A stretch of DNA of 38,211 nt, from positions 1 through 38,211 of the forward strand of contig CAWHKS010000008.1 of NCBI GenBank assembly GCA_963829955.1. The letters are read 5' to 3'. The DNA is from DASTFY01 sp963829955 (GTDB lineage: Bacteria; Actinomycetota; Acidimicrobiia; Acidimicrobiales; Ilumatobacteraceae). Below, piece by piece: positions 25,109 through 33,079 of this stretch; positions within the stretch are counted from its first letter, which is position 1, and every line of letters starts with the position of its first letter. The notes under the pieces are model-generated. The model made no database searches. It worked only from the letters and a program-made list of their open reading frames with translations, and was not told the origin of the DNA. Both the position numbers and the translations under genes were made by a program.

Positions 25109-25462
25109 ATGCAGCAGACGGAGCACCGCAACTTCGGCGAGCCGGACGAGGTCCGGGAGTTCCCCAACGGGCGGGCCGAGATCCTCAAGGTCGGTGGCGC
25201 CGAGATCGGCCGGCTGGTCTTCGAGCCGGGCTGGCGGTGGTCGAACGACGTGCAACCGATCGCCCGGACCTCGAGCTGCGAGGCGCCGCACTTCCAGTAC
25301 CACGTGAGCGGGCGGCTGGGTATCCGCATGGACGACGGGCAGGAGCTCATCGCCGGGCCTGGCGACGTCACGTCACTGCCCAGCGGTCACGATGCCTGGG
25401 TCGTGGGCGACGAGCCGGTGGTCGTCGTCGACTGGTTCGGGGCCAGCAGCTACGCGAAGTAG
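25109..25462 (+). CDS. Cupin-domain protein
   Basis: 117-residue small b-barrel protein. The cupin core shows GRLVFEPGWRWSNDVQPI, CEAPHFQYHVSGRLGIRMDDG and GPGDVTSLPSGHDAWVVGDEP, with a usual spacing of conserved-domain 1 and 2. A metal-binding His set is only partial (HFQYHVSG and HDAW). A ribosome site GGGGAGGG precedes the ATG. It starts immediately beside the TetR operator and is followed after 6 bases by the SnoaL-like gene, so both are probably regulated together. No specific substrate can be assigned. Confidence 0.85.
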   Translation: MQQTEHRNFGEPDEVREFPNGRAEILKVGGAEIGRLVFEPGWRWSNDVQPIARTSSCEAPHFQYHVSGRLGIRMDDGQELIAGPGDVTSLPSGHDAWVVGDEPVVVVDWFGASSYAK

Positions 25463-25468
25463 CTACCG

Positions 25469-25807
25469 ATGGATGCGATCGAGCTCGTCGAGCGGTTCGG
25501 CGCCACGTGGCGCGCACACGACCTCCCTGCCGCTTTGGCCATGCTCACCGAGGACTGCGTCTTCGACGCCACCGGCCCCGGGCCTGACGGCACCCGCCAT
25601 GTCGGCCGGGAGGACATCCGGCGCGCGTGGCAACCGATCTTCGACGATCTCGACAGCCTCTTCGAGGCGGAGGAGACGTTCGCGGCCGGTGATCGAGTGG
25701 TGCAGCGCTGGCGGTACTCGTGGACCGGAGGTCACGTACGGGGCGTCGACGTGTTCCGGCTGCGCGACGGCTTGGTGGCGGAGAAGCTCTCCTACGTGAA
25801 GGGCTGA
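25469..25807 (+). CDS. SnoaL/NTF2-like protein
   Basis: 112-residue protein of the NTF2-like fold. Typical blocks are IELVERFGATWRAHDLPAALAMLTEDCVFDATG, described here in two parts (an N-terminal helix, then the LTEDCVFDATG strand region), GREDIRRAWQPIF, and WTGGHVRGVDVFRLRDGLVAEKLSYVKG-like end. Proteins of this type act as isomerases, hydrolases or ligand binders; the function here is unknown. It follows the cupin gene by 6 bases and probably shares the TetR-controlled promoter. Confidence 0.8.
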   Translation: MDAIELVERFGATWRAHDLPAALAMLTEDCVFDATGPGPDGTRHVGREDIRRAWQPIFDDLDSLFEAEETFAAGDRVVQRWRYSWTGGHVRGVDVFRLRDGLVAEKLSYVKG

Positions 25808-25818
25808 AGCCGGCGGGG

Positions 25819-26571
25819 TCAGCGCTTCGAGATCTTCGCCTGCAGTGCGGCGATCCGTTCGGCGAACCACGGCTGCTGCGCGCTCCACACCTGCGGTTCG
25901 AGCTCCCGCTCGACGGCGGCCGGATGGTCGGCCACGGTGCGCATGTCCCGCAGAGTCTGCTTGGTCACGATGCTCAACGCCCGGGGCACGTCGGCGGCGC
26001 GGGCGGCCATCTCCTGGGCGGCGGCCAGCAGCGCGTCGTCGTCCAGGCACCGGTAGGCCAGGCCGACGCGCTCGGCCTCCGCACCGTCGAGCACCTCGCC
26101 GAACAGCACCGCCGCGGCGGCGGCCTGAGGGCCGACGATGCCTGACAGGAGCCAGGTGTGCCCGCCGCCGGGGTGCAGACCGATCTGCAGGAAGCGGGTG
26201 TCGAAGCGGGCTCGGCGGGCGGCCAGGCGGACGTCACAGGCCAGCGCCAGGTTCATCCCCGCCCCGACCGCGGCACCGTTGACCGCGGCCAACGTCGGCA
26301 GCGAGCAACGGGCGATGCGCAGGAAGCCCTCGTAGATCGTGCGCAGACCCGGCCCGTCCGACTGCTGCAGGTTGCCCAGGTTGGCGCCGGCGCAGAACGC
26401 GGGCGGCGCGCCGGTGACGACGAGCGCGCCGACGTCCTCGTCCGCTTCGATCTGGTCCACCGCGCCGACGATCTCCTCGACCATCGGCGCCGTCATTGTG
26501 TTGCGTTCCCCCGGGTTGTCGAGCGTGAGGGTGGCGACGCGGTCGAGGATGCTGAGCTGCACGAGGGCCAT
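25819..26571 (-). CDS. Enoyl-CoA hydratase/isomerase family protein
   Basis: 250-residue crotonase-fold protein. The CoA-site and oxyanion-hole blocks are FCAGANLGNLQ and AVNGAAVGAGMNLALACDVRLAA. The downstream IGLHPGGGHTWLLSGIVGPQAA block shows HPGGG where a catalytic acid often sits, and no clear pair of catalytic Glu residues was found, so the reaction may differ from simple hydration. Start ATG at 26571 is consistent with the family (MALVQLSILDRVATLTLDNP). It converges with the SnoaL-like gene (11 bases apart) and is divergent from the unknown protein at 26655. Confidence 0.88.
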   Translation of the reverse strand: MALVQLSILDRVATLTLDNPGERNTMTAPMVEEIVGAVDQIEADEDVGALVVTGAPPAFCAGANLGNLQQSDGPGLRTIYEGFLRIARCSLPTLAAVNGAAVGAGMNLALACDVRLAARRARFDTRFLQIGLHPGGGHTWLLSGIVGPQAAAAAVLFGEVLDGAEAERVGLAYRCLDDDALLAAAQEMAARAADVPRALSIVTKQTLRDMRTVADHPAAVERELEPQVWSAQQPWFAERIAALQAKISKR

Positions 26572-26654
26572 CCGCGGAGTCTGCCAGCCCGCGCCATGAC
26601 GCCCGGTGCTGGCATCGGTCCGGCGGGGCGCGCGGCAGTAGCCTCGCCCCGCTC

Positions 26655-27266
26655 ATGCTCGACCATGTCTTCACCGACGCCATCAGCGCGCTGCGGGAAG
26701 CCTTCGAGGCCGCGCTGCTGGAGCGGCAGGCCTTCGAGGAGCACTTCCAGGTCGACGTGCTCCTCGGCGACGTGGTCTGGGAGACGAGCTACGGCCTGCC
26801 CGGCGAGGGCCTCCCGCCTCGCGTCGTCGCCCACATCACCTTCGACTGGCCGACCTGGAGTCAGACCGCCTACCGCCGCTGGTACATCGAGGAGGCCCTC
26901 GAAGAGCATCCGGCCATCGAGATGGAGATCGTGTTCCGGGTGCAGCGCCTGGCCGACCAGCCCGACCCAGCGTTGTTCGAGGCGGTCCTGCCGGAGACCA
27001 GCCCGCCCATCGGCAACGAGCGGTTGGAGCGGGCGGGGTCGACGGTCGAGATCGGCTACCTCAACGGCGCCGGCTCCACGGCCGACTTCGCCCTCGAGCT
27101 CACGTACGAGGGTCTGTACGAGCTGGCGGAGGAGACCCTGGCCGACGGCGCGAGCAAGCTCCTCGACGAGCACTTCTCGGCGCTCGGCGGTTGGATCGCG
27201 TCGATGCTCGTACGACTCGGCGACGTGCGGGTGCCCTTCCTGCCGCCGGACGAGTCCGACGGCTGA
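26655..27266 (+). CDS. Unrecognised conserved-looking acidic protein
   Basis: 203 residues, cytosolic, rich in Glu, Asp and Trp, without membrane segment or signal. No family was recognised. Visible points: an N-terminal helix (ISALREAFEAALLERQAFEEHF), a strand-rich middle (VDVLLGDVVWETSYGLPG, VVAHITFDWPTWSQTAYRRW), and a C-terminal helical part (ELAEETLADGASKLLDEHF). Codon use and third-position GC are like its neighbours, so it is probably a real gene. It is divergent from the enoyl-CoA hydratase-like gene and convergent with the SGNH-like gene. No function is proposed. Confidence 0.7.
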   Translation: MLDHVFTDAISALREAFEAALLERQAFEEHFQVDVLLGDVVWETSYGLPGEGLPPRVVAHITFDWPTWSQTAYRRWYIEEALEEHPAIEMEIVFRVQRLADQPDPALFEAVLPETSPPIGNERLERAGSTVEIGYLNGAGSTADFALELTYEGLYELAEETLADGASKLLDEHFSALGGWIASMLVRLGDVRVPFLPPDESDG

Positions 27267-27294
27267 GCGCGGCCGATCCGCTGACCGCTGTCGT

Positions 27295-28381
27295 TCAGAG
27301 CTGTGCGCCCAGCTCTTTCAGAGCCTCCACGACCTTCTCGCTGATAGCGCCGGCCAGCAGGTCGGCCCCGGCCTGATTCAGGTGGAACCCGTCGTCGGCC
27401 CGCACCAGCGTGTAGTCGCCGTTGATGTCGACGTAGTCGGCGTAGCCGCCGTTCACGCCCGAGAACATCGGCCACGAGTCGACGAGGACCACCTGGGGCC
27501 GTTTGGCCGCCTCGGCCAGCACGGCGTCCCGCAGGACGGTCAGGCGCCGGGTGAGATCCTCGGACTCGGCGTTGGGGATCCCGATCCAGATGAGCGTGCG
27601 GCCCTCGGACGAGAGGTAGTCCATCATCGCCCCGACCCGCCGCCCGTACTCGGCCGCCCACTCGGGTGCCGCCACGTCGTAGCCCTTGCCGTCCACCTTG
27701 ATCGGCTGCGCGTCGTTGCCACCGAACGTGACGACGACGATCTGGGGCCCGACCTCGCTCATCTTCTGCTGCACCCGGCGGGGCCAGTCGTAGAAGTCCG
27801 GCCGGGTGAGGCCCGAGGACACCTTGTAGTCGAGGACCGAGTCCACGACGCCGGTCTCCTCGACCAGGCGCTGGAGGCTCGGACCGATCGTGCCGGCATC
27901 CGAGTCCCCAGCGATGTAGAGGACGGCGGGGTTGTCGGGCGTCGGAGGCCCCGGGGGTCGGTTGGCCACCACGACGGGGGGCGTGGTGCCGGCGATGGGC
28001 GCCGTCGTGGTCGCCGCGGGATCGACCGGCACGCCCGGATCGGCGGGCACGGTGGTGGCGGCAGTGAGTCGTCGTGAGCGCGTCGAACGATCCCTCGCCC
28101 CCCTGATCGCTCCCCCGCAGCGCGTCGACCCGCTCGCCGGGCCGGTCGAAGCGCAGCGCGCGGCTGACGTCGTAGAGCGGGTCGCTCAGCCGCAACCCGA
28201 CCGAGCGGACGGTCGAGCCCTGCGGCATGCGGTCGAAGGTCGACCGGATCGTCTCGGCGTTGAGCAGCGCGGCGACCAGCAGAGCGATCGCACCGACCGC
28301 GATGACCTGCGCAGCGGCCAGCGGGCGATCACCGTTGGGCAACAGGAGCGGGGTCCGGCGGGGTTCGGGCAGTTGGGACAC
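27295..28381 (-). CDS. DUF459-like SGNH hydrolase/acyltransferase, membrane-anchored, frame interrupted
   Basis: About 361 residues with one base ignored. The N-terminal part has a membrane helix (AAAQVIAVGAIALLVAALL) and a Ser/Thr/Pro-rich linker. The C-terminal domain carries the SGNH blocks: VLYIAGDSDAGTIG (block I, GDS), VVVTFGGNDAQPI (block III, GGND), and DGFHLNQAGADLL (block V, D-x2-H). The frame changes inside the linker at about 28060-28070 (one extra base). GTG at 28381 starts the corrected protein. Such proteins act outside the membrane as O-acyltransferases or esterases, often beside an MBOAT gene, as here (28634-30052), so a polysaccharide or lipid O-acylation pair is likely. Confidence 0.82.
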
Positions 28382-28487
28382 GGTGAAGGTGGCTCGGTGC
28401 GAAGGGCTCCGTCCCCAGTCTGGCCGCGGAGGTACTCCGCGCGGCGGCACCGCGGCGGCAGCGGGTCCGAACCGCGGGCGGGGGGAT

Positions 28488-28520
28488 GCGGGGGGCAGAG
28501 CCTCCGGCGGAGCCCCCCGC
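28488..28520. repeat. Hairpin between the MBOAT and SGNH genes
   Basis: GCGGGGGGC (28488-28496) and GCCCCCCGC (28512-28520) are perfect complements with a 15-base loop that itself can form CTCCG/CGGAG. A further small stem GCCGCC/GGCGGC lies at 28566-28580. The 252-base gap at 28382-28633 holds no gene; these hairpins and the one at 28600-28630 fill a large part of it. Confidence 0.6.
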
Positions 28521-28599
28521 TGGCGACCGATCCGGCTCCGCCGGTCGGTCGCCCAAGAAAACAGCGCCGCCGAAGGCGGCACCAAACGATGGGGGGATC

Positions 28600-28630
28600 T
28601 CAAGGGGGGAAGGTCTCCTTCCCCCCTTGA
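28600..28630 (-). terminator. Strong hairpin after the MBOAT gene
   Basis: TCAAGGGGGGAAGG (28600-28613) pairs perfectly with CCTTCCCCCCTTGA (28617-28630) around TCT. It begins 3 bases after the MBOAT stop on the minus strand. No U-rich tail follows, so it may act as a factor-dependent terminator or as an RNA 3'-end protector. Confidence 0.7.
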
Positions 28631-28633
28631 CGA

Positions 28634-30052
28634 TCAGAACTGGAAGTAAATGAACTCCGCCACGCCCTGCGGGCCGAGGACGTCGAGGAGGAAGAAGCCC
28701 ACGGCGAGAGCGGCGGCCTGCGCCAGCAGGGGCAAGTAGGAGAAGCGCCGGGTGGCCTCGTCGACGGCGGGCTGCGGGACCCACTGCGACGCCAGCATGA
28801 GCACGATGACCGCCAGCACGAGGGGCGTCACCAGCTCGGACGGCGTCCCCCAGCCGGTTGCGATCTGGCCCAACACGTCGAAGGCCACATCCATGTTCGG
28901 CGCCCGGAAGAACACCCAGGCCAGGCACACCACGTTGAAGGTGACCAGCCAGCCGACGATCCGGCCGGTCGGACCGACCGGCCCGAGACCGGCGGCTTCG
29001 CGACGCAGGAGCCACACCCGCTCGAGCACCAGCCATGCACCCTGGATGGCACCCCACATCACGAACGTCCAACTGGCGCCGTGCCAGAGGCCGCCCAGGA
29101 ACATCGTGAGGAAGAGGTTCAGCGCCGTGCGGCTCTCCCCCTTCCTGTTCCCGCCGAGCGAGATGTAGAGGTAGTCCCGCAGCCAGCGGGAGAGGGTCAT
29201 GTGCCAGCGGCGCCAGAAGTCCTGGAGGGTGGCGGCGATGTACGGCGAGTTGAAGTTCTGCGGGAACTTGATGCCGAGCAGCAGCGCCAGGCCGATGGCG
29301 ATGTCGGTGTAGCCGGAGAAGTCGGCGTAGATCTGGATGGCGTAGGCGTAGACGCCGACCAGGTTGTCGATGGCGCCGTACTGGGTCGGGTTGTTGAAGA
29401 CCGGCTTGACGATCCAATTGGCGAGCTGTTCGGCAATGATCACCTTCTTGGCCAGGCCGAACATGATGAGGCGGAAGGCCCGGGCCGAGTCGATCTGGCG
29501 GGGATCGGCCGGTCGCTCCATCTGGGGCACGAATTCGCGGACACGCACGATCGGGCCGGCGACCAGGTGGGGGAAGAACGACAGGTAGGTGGCGAAGTCG
29601 AGCAACGACACCGGCTGGAGCTGCCGGCGGTAGGTGTCGACGACGTAGCTGATGGCCTGGAACACGAAGAACGACACACCGATCGGCAGGATCACATCCA
29701 CCAGTGGCAGCGTCCCGTCCCACAGCCCGTTGACCCCGCCGACGACCCACTCCGCGTACTTGAACCAGGCGAGCACAGCCAGGTTGCCGGCCACCGCGCC
29801 GAGCACGAGCACCCGCCGGAATCCGCCGTGGGCGCGCCAGATGGTGTGCGCGAAGGCGTGGTTGCCGACCGTCAGCGCGGCGAGGAGCAGGCAATACCTG
29901 CCGTGGTAGACGTCGAAGCGCCACCAGCCGTAGAAGACGTAGCTGGCGACCAGGAGGAAGACCTTCCAGCTGGTCGAGAAGGGTCGCAGGAGCCACGCCA
30001 CCACGAAGACGACCGGGAAGAACAGGCCGAACTGAAGGGTGGGGAAGACCAC
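28634..30052 (-). CDS. MBOAT-family O-acyltransferase (AlgI-like)
   Basis: 472-residue polytopic membrane protein. Typical AlgI/DltB-like blocks are PIGVSFFVFQAISYVVDTYR, LVAGPIVRVREF, YAIQIYADFSGYTDIAIG, FNSPYIAATLQDFWRRWHMTLSRWLRDY-type sequence (cited only as a region near residue 265-295) and FLGGLWHGASWTFVMWG with the invariant His. It would carry acyl groups across the membrane for transfer by an SGNH partner, which is encoded next on the same strand. About ten hydrophobic segments are visible. Start ATG at 30052 gives the usual N-terminus MVFPTLQFGLFF. It is divergent from the BMP lipoprotein gene. Confidence 0.93.
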   Translation of the reverse strand: MVFPTLQFGLFFPVVFVVAWLLRPFSTSWKVFLLVASYVFYGWWRFDVYHGRYCLLLAALTVGNHAFAHTIWRAHGGFRRVLVLGAVAGNLAVLAWFKYAEWVVGGVNGLWDGTLPLVDVILPIGVSFFVFQAISYVVDTYRRQLQPVSLLDFATYLSFFPHLVAGPIVRVREFVPQMERPADPRQIDSARAFRLIMFGLAKKVIIAEQLANWIVKPVFNNPTQYGAIDNLVGVYAYAIQIYADFSGYTDIAIGLALLLGIKFPQNFNSPYIAATLQDFWRRWHMTLSRWLRDYLYISLGGNRKGESRTALNLFLTMFLGGLWHGASWTFVMWGAIQGAWLVLERVWLLRREAAGLGPVGPTGRIVGWLVTFNVVCLAWVFFRAPNMDVAFDVLGQIATGWGTPSELVTPLVLAVIVLMLASQWVPQPAVDEATRRFSYLPLLAQAAALAVGFFLLDVLGPQGVAEFIYFQF

Positions 30053-30217
30053 AGCGGCGACGAATCTAGGGGTCGCCGCGGCCTCGATCGCGGTCTCTCA
30101 CCGCCGTGCCGACCGCCGTACGTGGTCGCCGCAGTGACCGGACAGGCCATCCTTGCTCCGAGGGGGCCCCGCCTCGTAGCGTGCCGGAGCACACATTCCA
30201 CAACGAAGGGGGAGGGC

Positions 30218-31465
30218 ATGCGTTTTCGACGCAACCTCACTGGTGTTGCCGCGCTCGCGGCGAGCCTCGCGCTCGTAGCTGGCGCTTGCGGCAGCGATGA
30301 CGACGGTGGTGCCGCCGACACGACCGCAGCCGCCGCGGAGACGACAGCGGCCGGTGCGGACACGACGGCGGCCGGTGCGGACACGACGGCGGCCGGTGGT
30401 GACACCACGGCTCCGGCAGCGACGGGCGAGTGTCAGCCCGGCACTGGCACGGTCGAGCCGATCGCCACGGCCGAGGCCGACGGCGCCGGCAAGACGGTCG
30501 GTCTGCTGTTCGACGTCACGGGTCGAGGCGACAAGTCGTTCAACGATGGCGCCGCGGCGGGCATGGACAAGGCGGCTGAGGACTTCGGCATCACGACCGA
30601 GGAGTCCGAGCCGACCGCCCAGGACGGCAGCGACCGCCCGGAGCGCATCGCCGGCTTCGTCGGGGACGATCTGATCGTCTCGGTGGGCTTCCTGTGGGGC
30701 GACGCCACGACCGCATCGGCCGCAGAGAACCCTGACCAGCTGTATGCGATCATCGACTCCGTCGTCAACGTGCCGGCGCCGGATCCCCCGACCTCCGATC
30801 CGCCGACCCTTGCACCGAACGTTCGCTCGATGGTCTTCGCCGAGCAGGAGGGCTCCTTCCTCGTCGGCGCGGCCGCGGCGTGCGCCTCCCCGACGGGCAA
30901 GCTGGGCTTCATCGGCGGCGTGGAGAACGACCTCATCAAGAAGTTCGAGGCCGGCTACGTCGCCGGTGCGCAGGCGGTCAACCCTGACGCCACCGTCGAG
31001 GTCCAGTACATCACCCAGCCGCCCGATTTCACCGGCTTCAACGATCCGGCCAAGGGCAAGGCCATCGCCACCGCGATGTACGACAGCGGCATCGACGTCA
31101 TCTACGCGGCCGCCGGCGGCTCGGGCGACGGCCTGTTCGAAGCTGCGCTGGAGTCCGGCAAGGAGCCGGGCGAGATCTACGCCATCGGCGTGGACTCGGA
31201 CCAGTACGAATCGGTGGCACCGGAAGTGCAGCCGTACATCCTCACCTCGGCACTGAAGCGAGTCGACGTCGCCACGTACGAGGCCATCACCGACATGCTC
31301 AACGGTGAGCTGAAGGGCGAGATCAAGGAGTACAACGCCGCCAACAACGGCGTCGGCTACGCGATCTCGAACGAGGCCATCAACCAGTACGCCGGCACAC
31401 TGGAGGAGTTGAAGGCCCAGATCATCGACGGCACCATCGAGGTGCCTACGACGCCCGGCGGCTGA
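30218..31465 (+). CDS. BMP-family substrate-binding lipoprotein (nucleoside type)
   Basis: 415-residue lipoprotein. The signal peptide ends in the lipobox LVAGAC with Cys24. A Thr/Ala-rich linker with 21-bp DNA repeats follows. The BMP/PnrA domain begins near residue 85 with VGLLFDVTGRGDKSFNDGAAAGM and includes FAEQEGSFLVGAAAAC, GFIGGVENDLIKKFEAGYVAGA and IYAAAGGSGDGLFEAA. Family members bind purine or other nucleosides for ABC import. The start ATG has the ribosome site AAGGGGGAGGG. Gene order with an ABC ATPase, two permeases, cdd and a phosphorylase supports nucleoside uptake. Confidence 0.92.
   Translation: MRFRRNLTGVAALAASLALVAGACGSDDDGGAADTTAAAAETTAAGADTTAAGADTTAAGGDTTAPAATGECQPGTGTVEPIATAEADGAGKTVGLLFDVTGRGDKSFNDGAAAGMDKAAEDFGITTEESEPTAQDGSDRPERIAGFVGDDLIVSVGFLWGDATTASAAENPDQLYAIIDSVVNVPAPDPPTSDPPTLAPNVRSMVFAEQEGSFLVGAAAACASPTGKLGFIGGVENDLIKKFEAGYVAGAQAVNPDATVEVQYITQPPDFTGFNDPAKGKAIATAMYDSGIDVIYAAAGGSGDGLFEAALESGKEPGEIYAIGVDSDQYESVAPEVQPYILTSALKRVDVATYEAITDMLNGELKGEIKEYNAANNGVGYAISNEAINQYAGTLEELKAQIIDGTIEVPTTPGG
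30347..30388 (+). repeat. 21-bp tandem repeat in the lipoprotein linker
   Basis: GCGGCCGGTGCGGACACGACG occurs at 30347-30367 and 30368-30388, with a diverged third copy following. It encodes the Ala/Thr-rich spacer after the lipid-modified Cys. The unit is a multiple of three bases. Confidence 0.9.
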
Positions 31466-31483
31466 GCCGGAAGGACCTGAAGT

Positions 31484-31517
31484 GGGAGAGGGCGCCGGGG
31501 CACCGGCGCCCTCTCCC
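31484..31517 (+). terminator. Perfect 15-bp hairpin between bmp-like and ABC ATPase genes
   Basis: GGGAGAGGGCGCCGG (31484-31498) pairs with CCGGCGCCCTCTCCC (31503-31517) around GGCA, 18 bases after the lipoprotein stop. There is no T-run. Partial termination or 3'-end stabilisation would raise lipoprotein output over the membrane parts; this is inference. Confidence 0.75.
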
Positions 31518-31537
31518 GTCCGGCTAGACATTGGGCC

Positions 31538-33079
31538 GTGACGGCGACCGGGGGGCAGACGGCGGCCATCGAGCTGCGCGACATCGTGAAGCGCTTCCCC
31601 GGCGTCGTGGCCAACGACGGCGTGAACCTCAATGTGATGCCGGGCACCATCCACGCCATCGTGGGCGAGAACGGTGCCGGCAAGTCGACACTGATGAAGA
31701 TCCTCTACGGAGCCCAGCGTCCGGACGAGGGGCGCATCCTTGTCAACGGGCTCGAGCAGAGCTTCCGATCGCCCCGCGATGCCATCGACATCGGCATCGG
31801 CATGGTGTTCCAGCACTTCATGCTGGCCGACAACCTCACGGTCTGGGAGAACATCGTCCTCGGAGACGAGCCCGGCACGTCGTTCCGCATGGACATCGGC
31901 GCCGCCCGCAAGCGCATCGTCGAGCTCGGCCGGAACTACGGCTTGAACGTCGACCCCGACGAGCTGGTGGCCGACCTCGGCGTGGGCGAGAAGCAGCGGG
32001 CCGAGATCCTGAAGGTGCTCTACCGGAACGCCCGCATCATCATCCTGGACGAGCCGACGGCGGTGCTCGTCCCCCAGGAGGTGGACGAGCTGTTCGACTC
32101 GCTCCGCGGGCTGGTGGCCCGGGGGGTCACGATCGTCTTCATCTCGCACAAGCTCGACGAGGTATTGAAGGTGGCCGACGCCATCACCGTCGTGCGCGCC
32201 GGCCGCACGGTGGCCGAGGTGGTCCCGTCCGAGGTGACGGCGCGGGAGCTCGCCGAGCTGATGGTGGGCAGCGAGCTCCCCAAGCCGGACACCCGCGAGT
32301 CGACAGTCACCAACGAGGTGTTGCTCGACGTTCACAACCTGACCGTGAGGGGCGAGGGCGGACGCGCGCTCGTCGACGACGTCTCGTTCACGATCCACCG
32401 GGGCGAGATCCTGGGTGTCGCCGGCGTCGAGGGCAATGGCCAGGAGGAGCTGCTCGAAGCGATCATGGGGATCGAAACCCAGGAGTCAGGGACGGTCACC
32501 CTCGCCGGCGAGCGGCTGGACACGGAAGGAACCAGGGACCGACGGGAGATGGGGATGGGGTACATCCCGCAGGACCGCCAGCGTGACGGGCTCGTGCTCA
32601 CAGCGCCCCTCTGGGAGAACGTCATGCTCGGTCACCAGACGCAGCGACCGTTCAGCCGCGGCCCATGGATCGATCGGGGCGGCGCGCTCGAACGCACGAG
32701 GAAGATCATCGACGAGTTCGACGTGCGGACGCCCGGCCCCGATGTCGCCGCCCTGGCCCTGTCGGGTGGGAACCAGCAGAAGCTGATCGTGGGGCGGGAG
32801 ATGACGGCCGAGCCGAGGGTGCTCATCGCCGCCCATCCGACCCGTGGCATCGACGTCGGCGCGCAGGCCGACATCTGGGACGACCTTCGCCAGGCCCGGG
32901 CGGCCGGGCTGGCCGTGCTCCTGGTCTCCGCCGATCTGGAAGAGCTGATCGGGCTGTCGGACACCCTCGTGGTCCTGCTCCGCGGCCGCCTGGTGGCGAC
33001 GCTCGACCCGGCCACGGTCACGCCGGCCGATCTCGGCTCCTACATGACCGGAGCCCGCGAGGAGCAAGGCGCGACATGA
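31538..33079 (+). CDS. Nucleoside-type ABC transporter ATPase (two nucleotide-binding domains)
   Basis: 513-residue tandem ATPase of the sugar/nucleoside (RbsA-like) type. The first domain has Walker A GENGAGKST at residues 43-51, signature LGVGEKQRAEILK, and Walker B IIILDEPTAVLVPQE. The second domain has a degenerate P-loop (GVEGNGQEELL) and a good signature LSGGNQQKLIVGRE, as usual for this family. GTG at 31538 was chosen. Its stop overlaps the first permease ATG (ATGA). It energises import of the ligand bound by the BMP lipoprotein. Confidence 0.94.
   Translation: MTATGGQTAAIELRDIVKRFPGVVANDGVNLNVMPGTIHAIVGENGAGKSTLMKILYGAQRPDEGRILVNGLEQSFRSPRDAIDIGIGMVFQHFMLADNLTVWENIVLGDEPGTSFRMDIGAARKRIVELGRNYGLNVDPDELVADLGVGEKQRAEILKVLYRNARIIILDEPTAVLVPQEVDELFDSLRGLVARGVTIVFISHKLDEVLKVADAITVVRAGRTVAEVVPSEVTARELAELMVGSELPKPDTRESTVTNEVLLDVHNLTVRGEGGRALVDDVSFTIHRGEILGVAGVEGNGQEELLEAIMGIETQESGTVTLAGERLDTEGTRDRREMGMGYIPQDRQRDGLVLTAPLWENVMLGHQTQRPFSRGPWIDRGGALERTRKIIDEFDVRTPGPDVAALALSGGNQQKLIVGREMTAEPRVLIAAHPTRGIDVGAQADIWDDLRQARAAGLAVLLVSADLEELIGLSDTLVVLLRGRLVATLDPATVTPADLGSYMTGAREEQGAT

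Noticed and set aside
30098..32398. 766-codon minus-strand frame opposite the BMP lipoprotein and ABC ATPase
   Set aside because: Antisense shadow; the plus strand carries a lipobox and Walker motifs.
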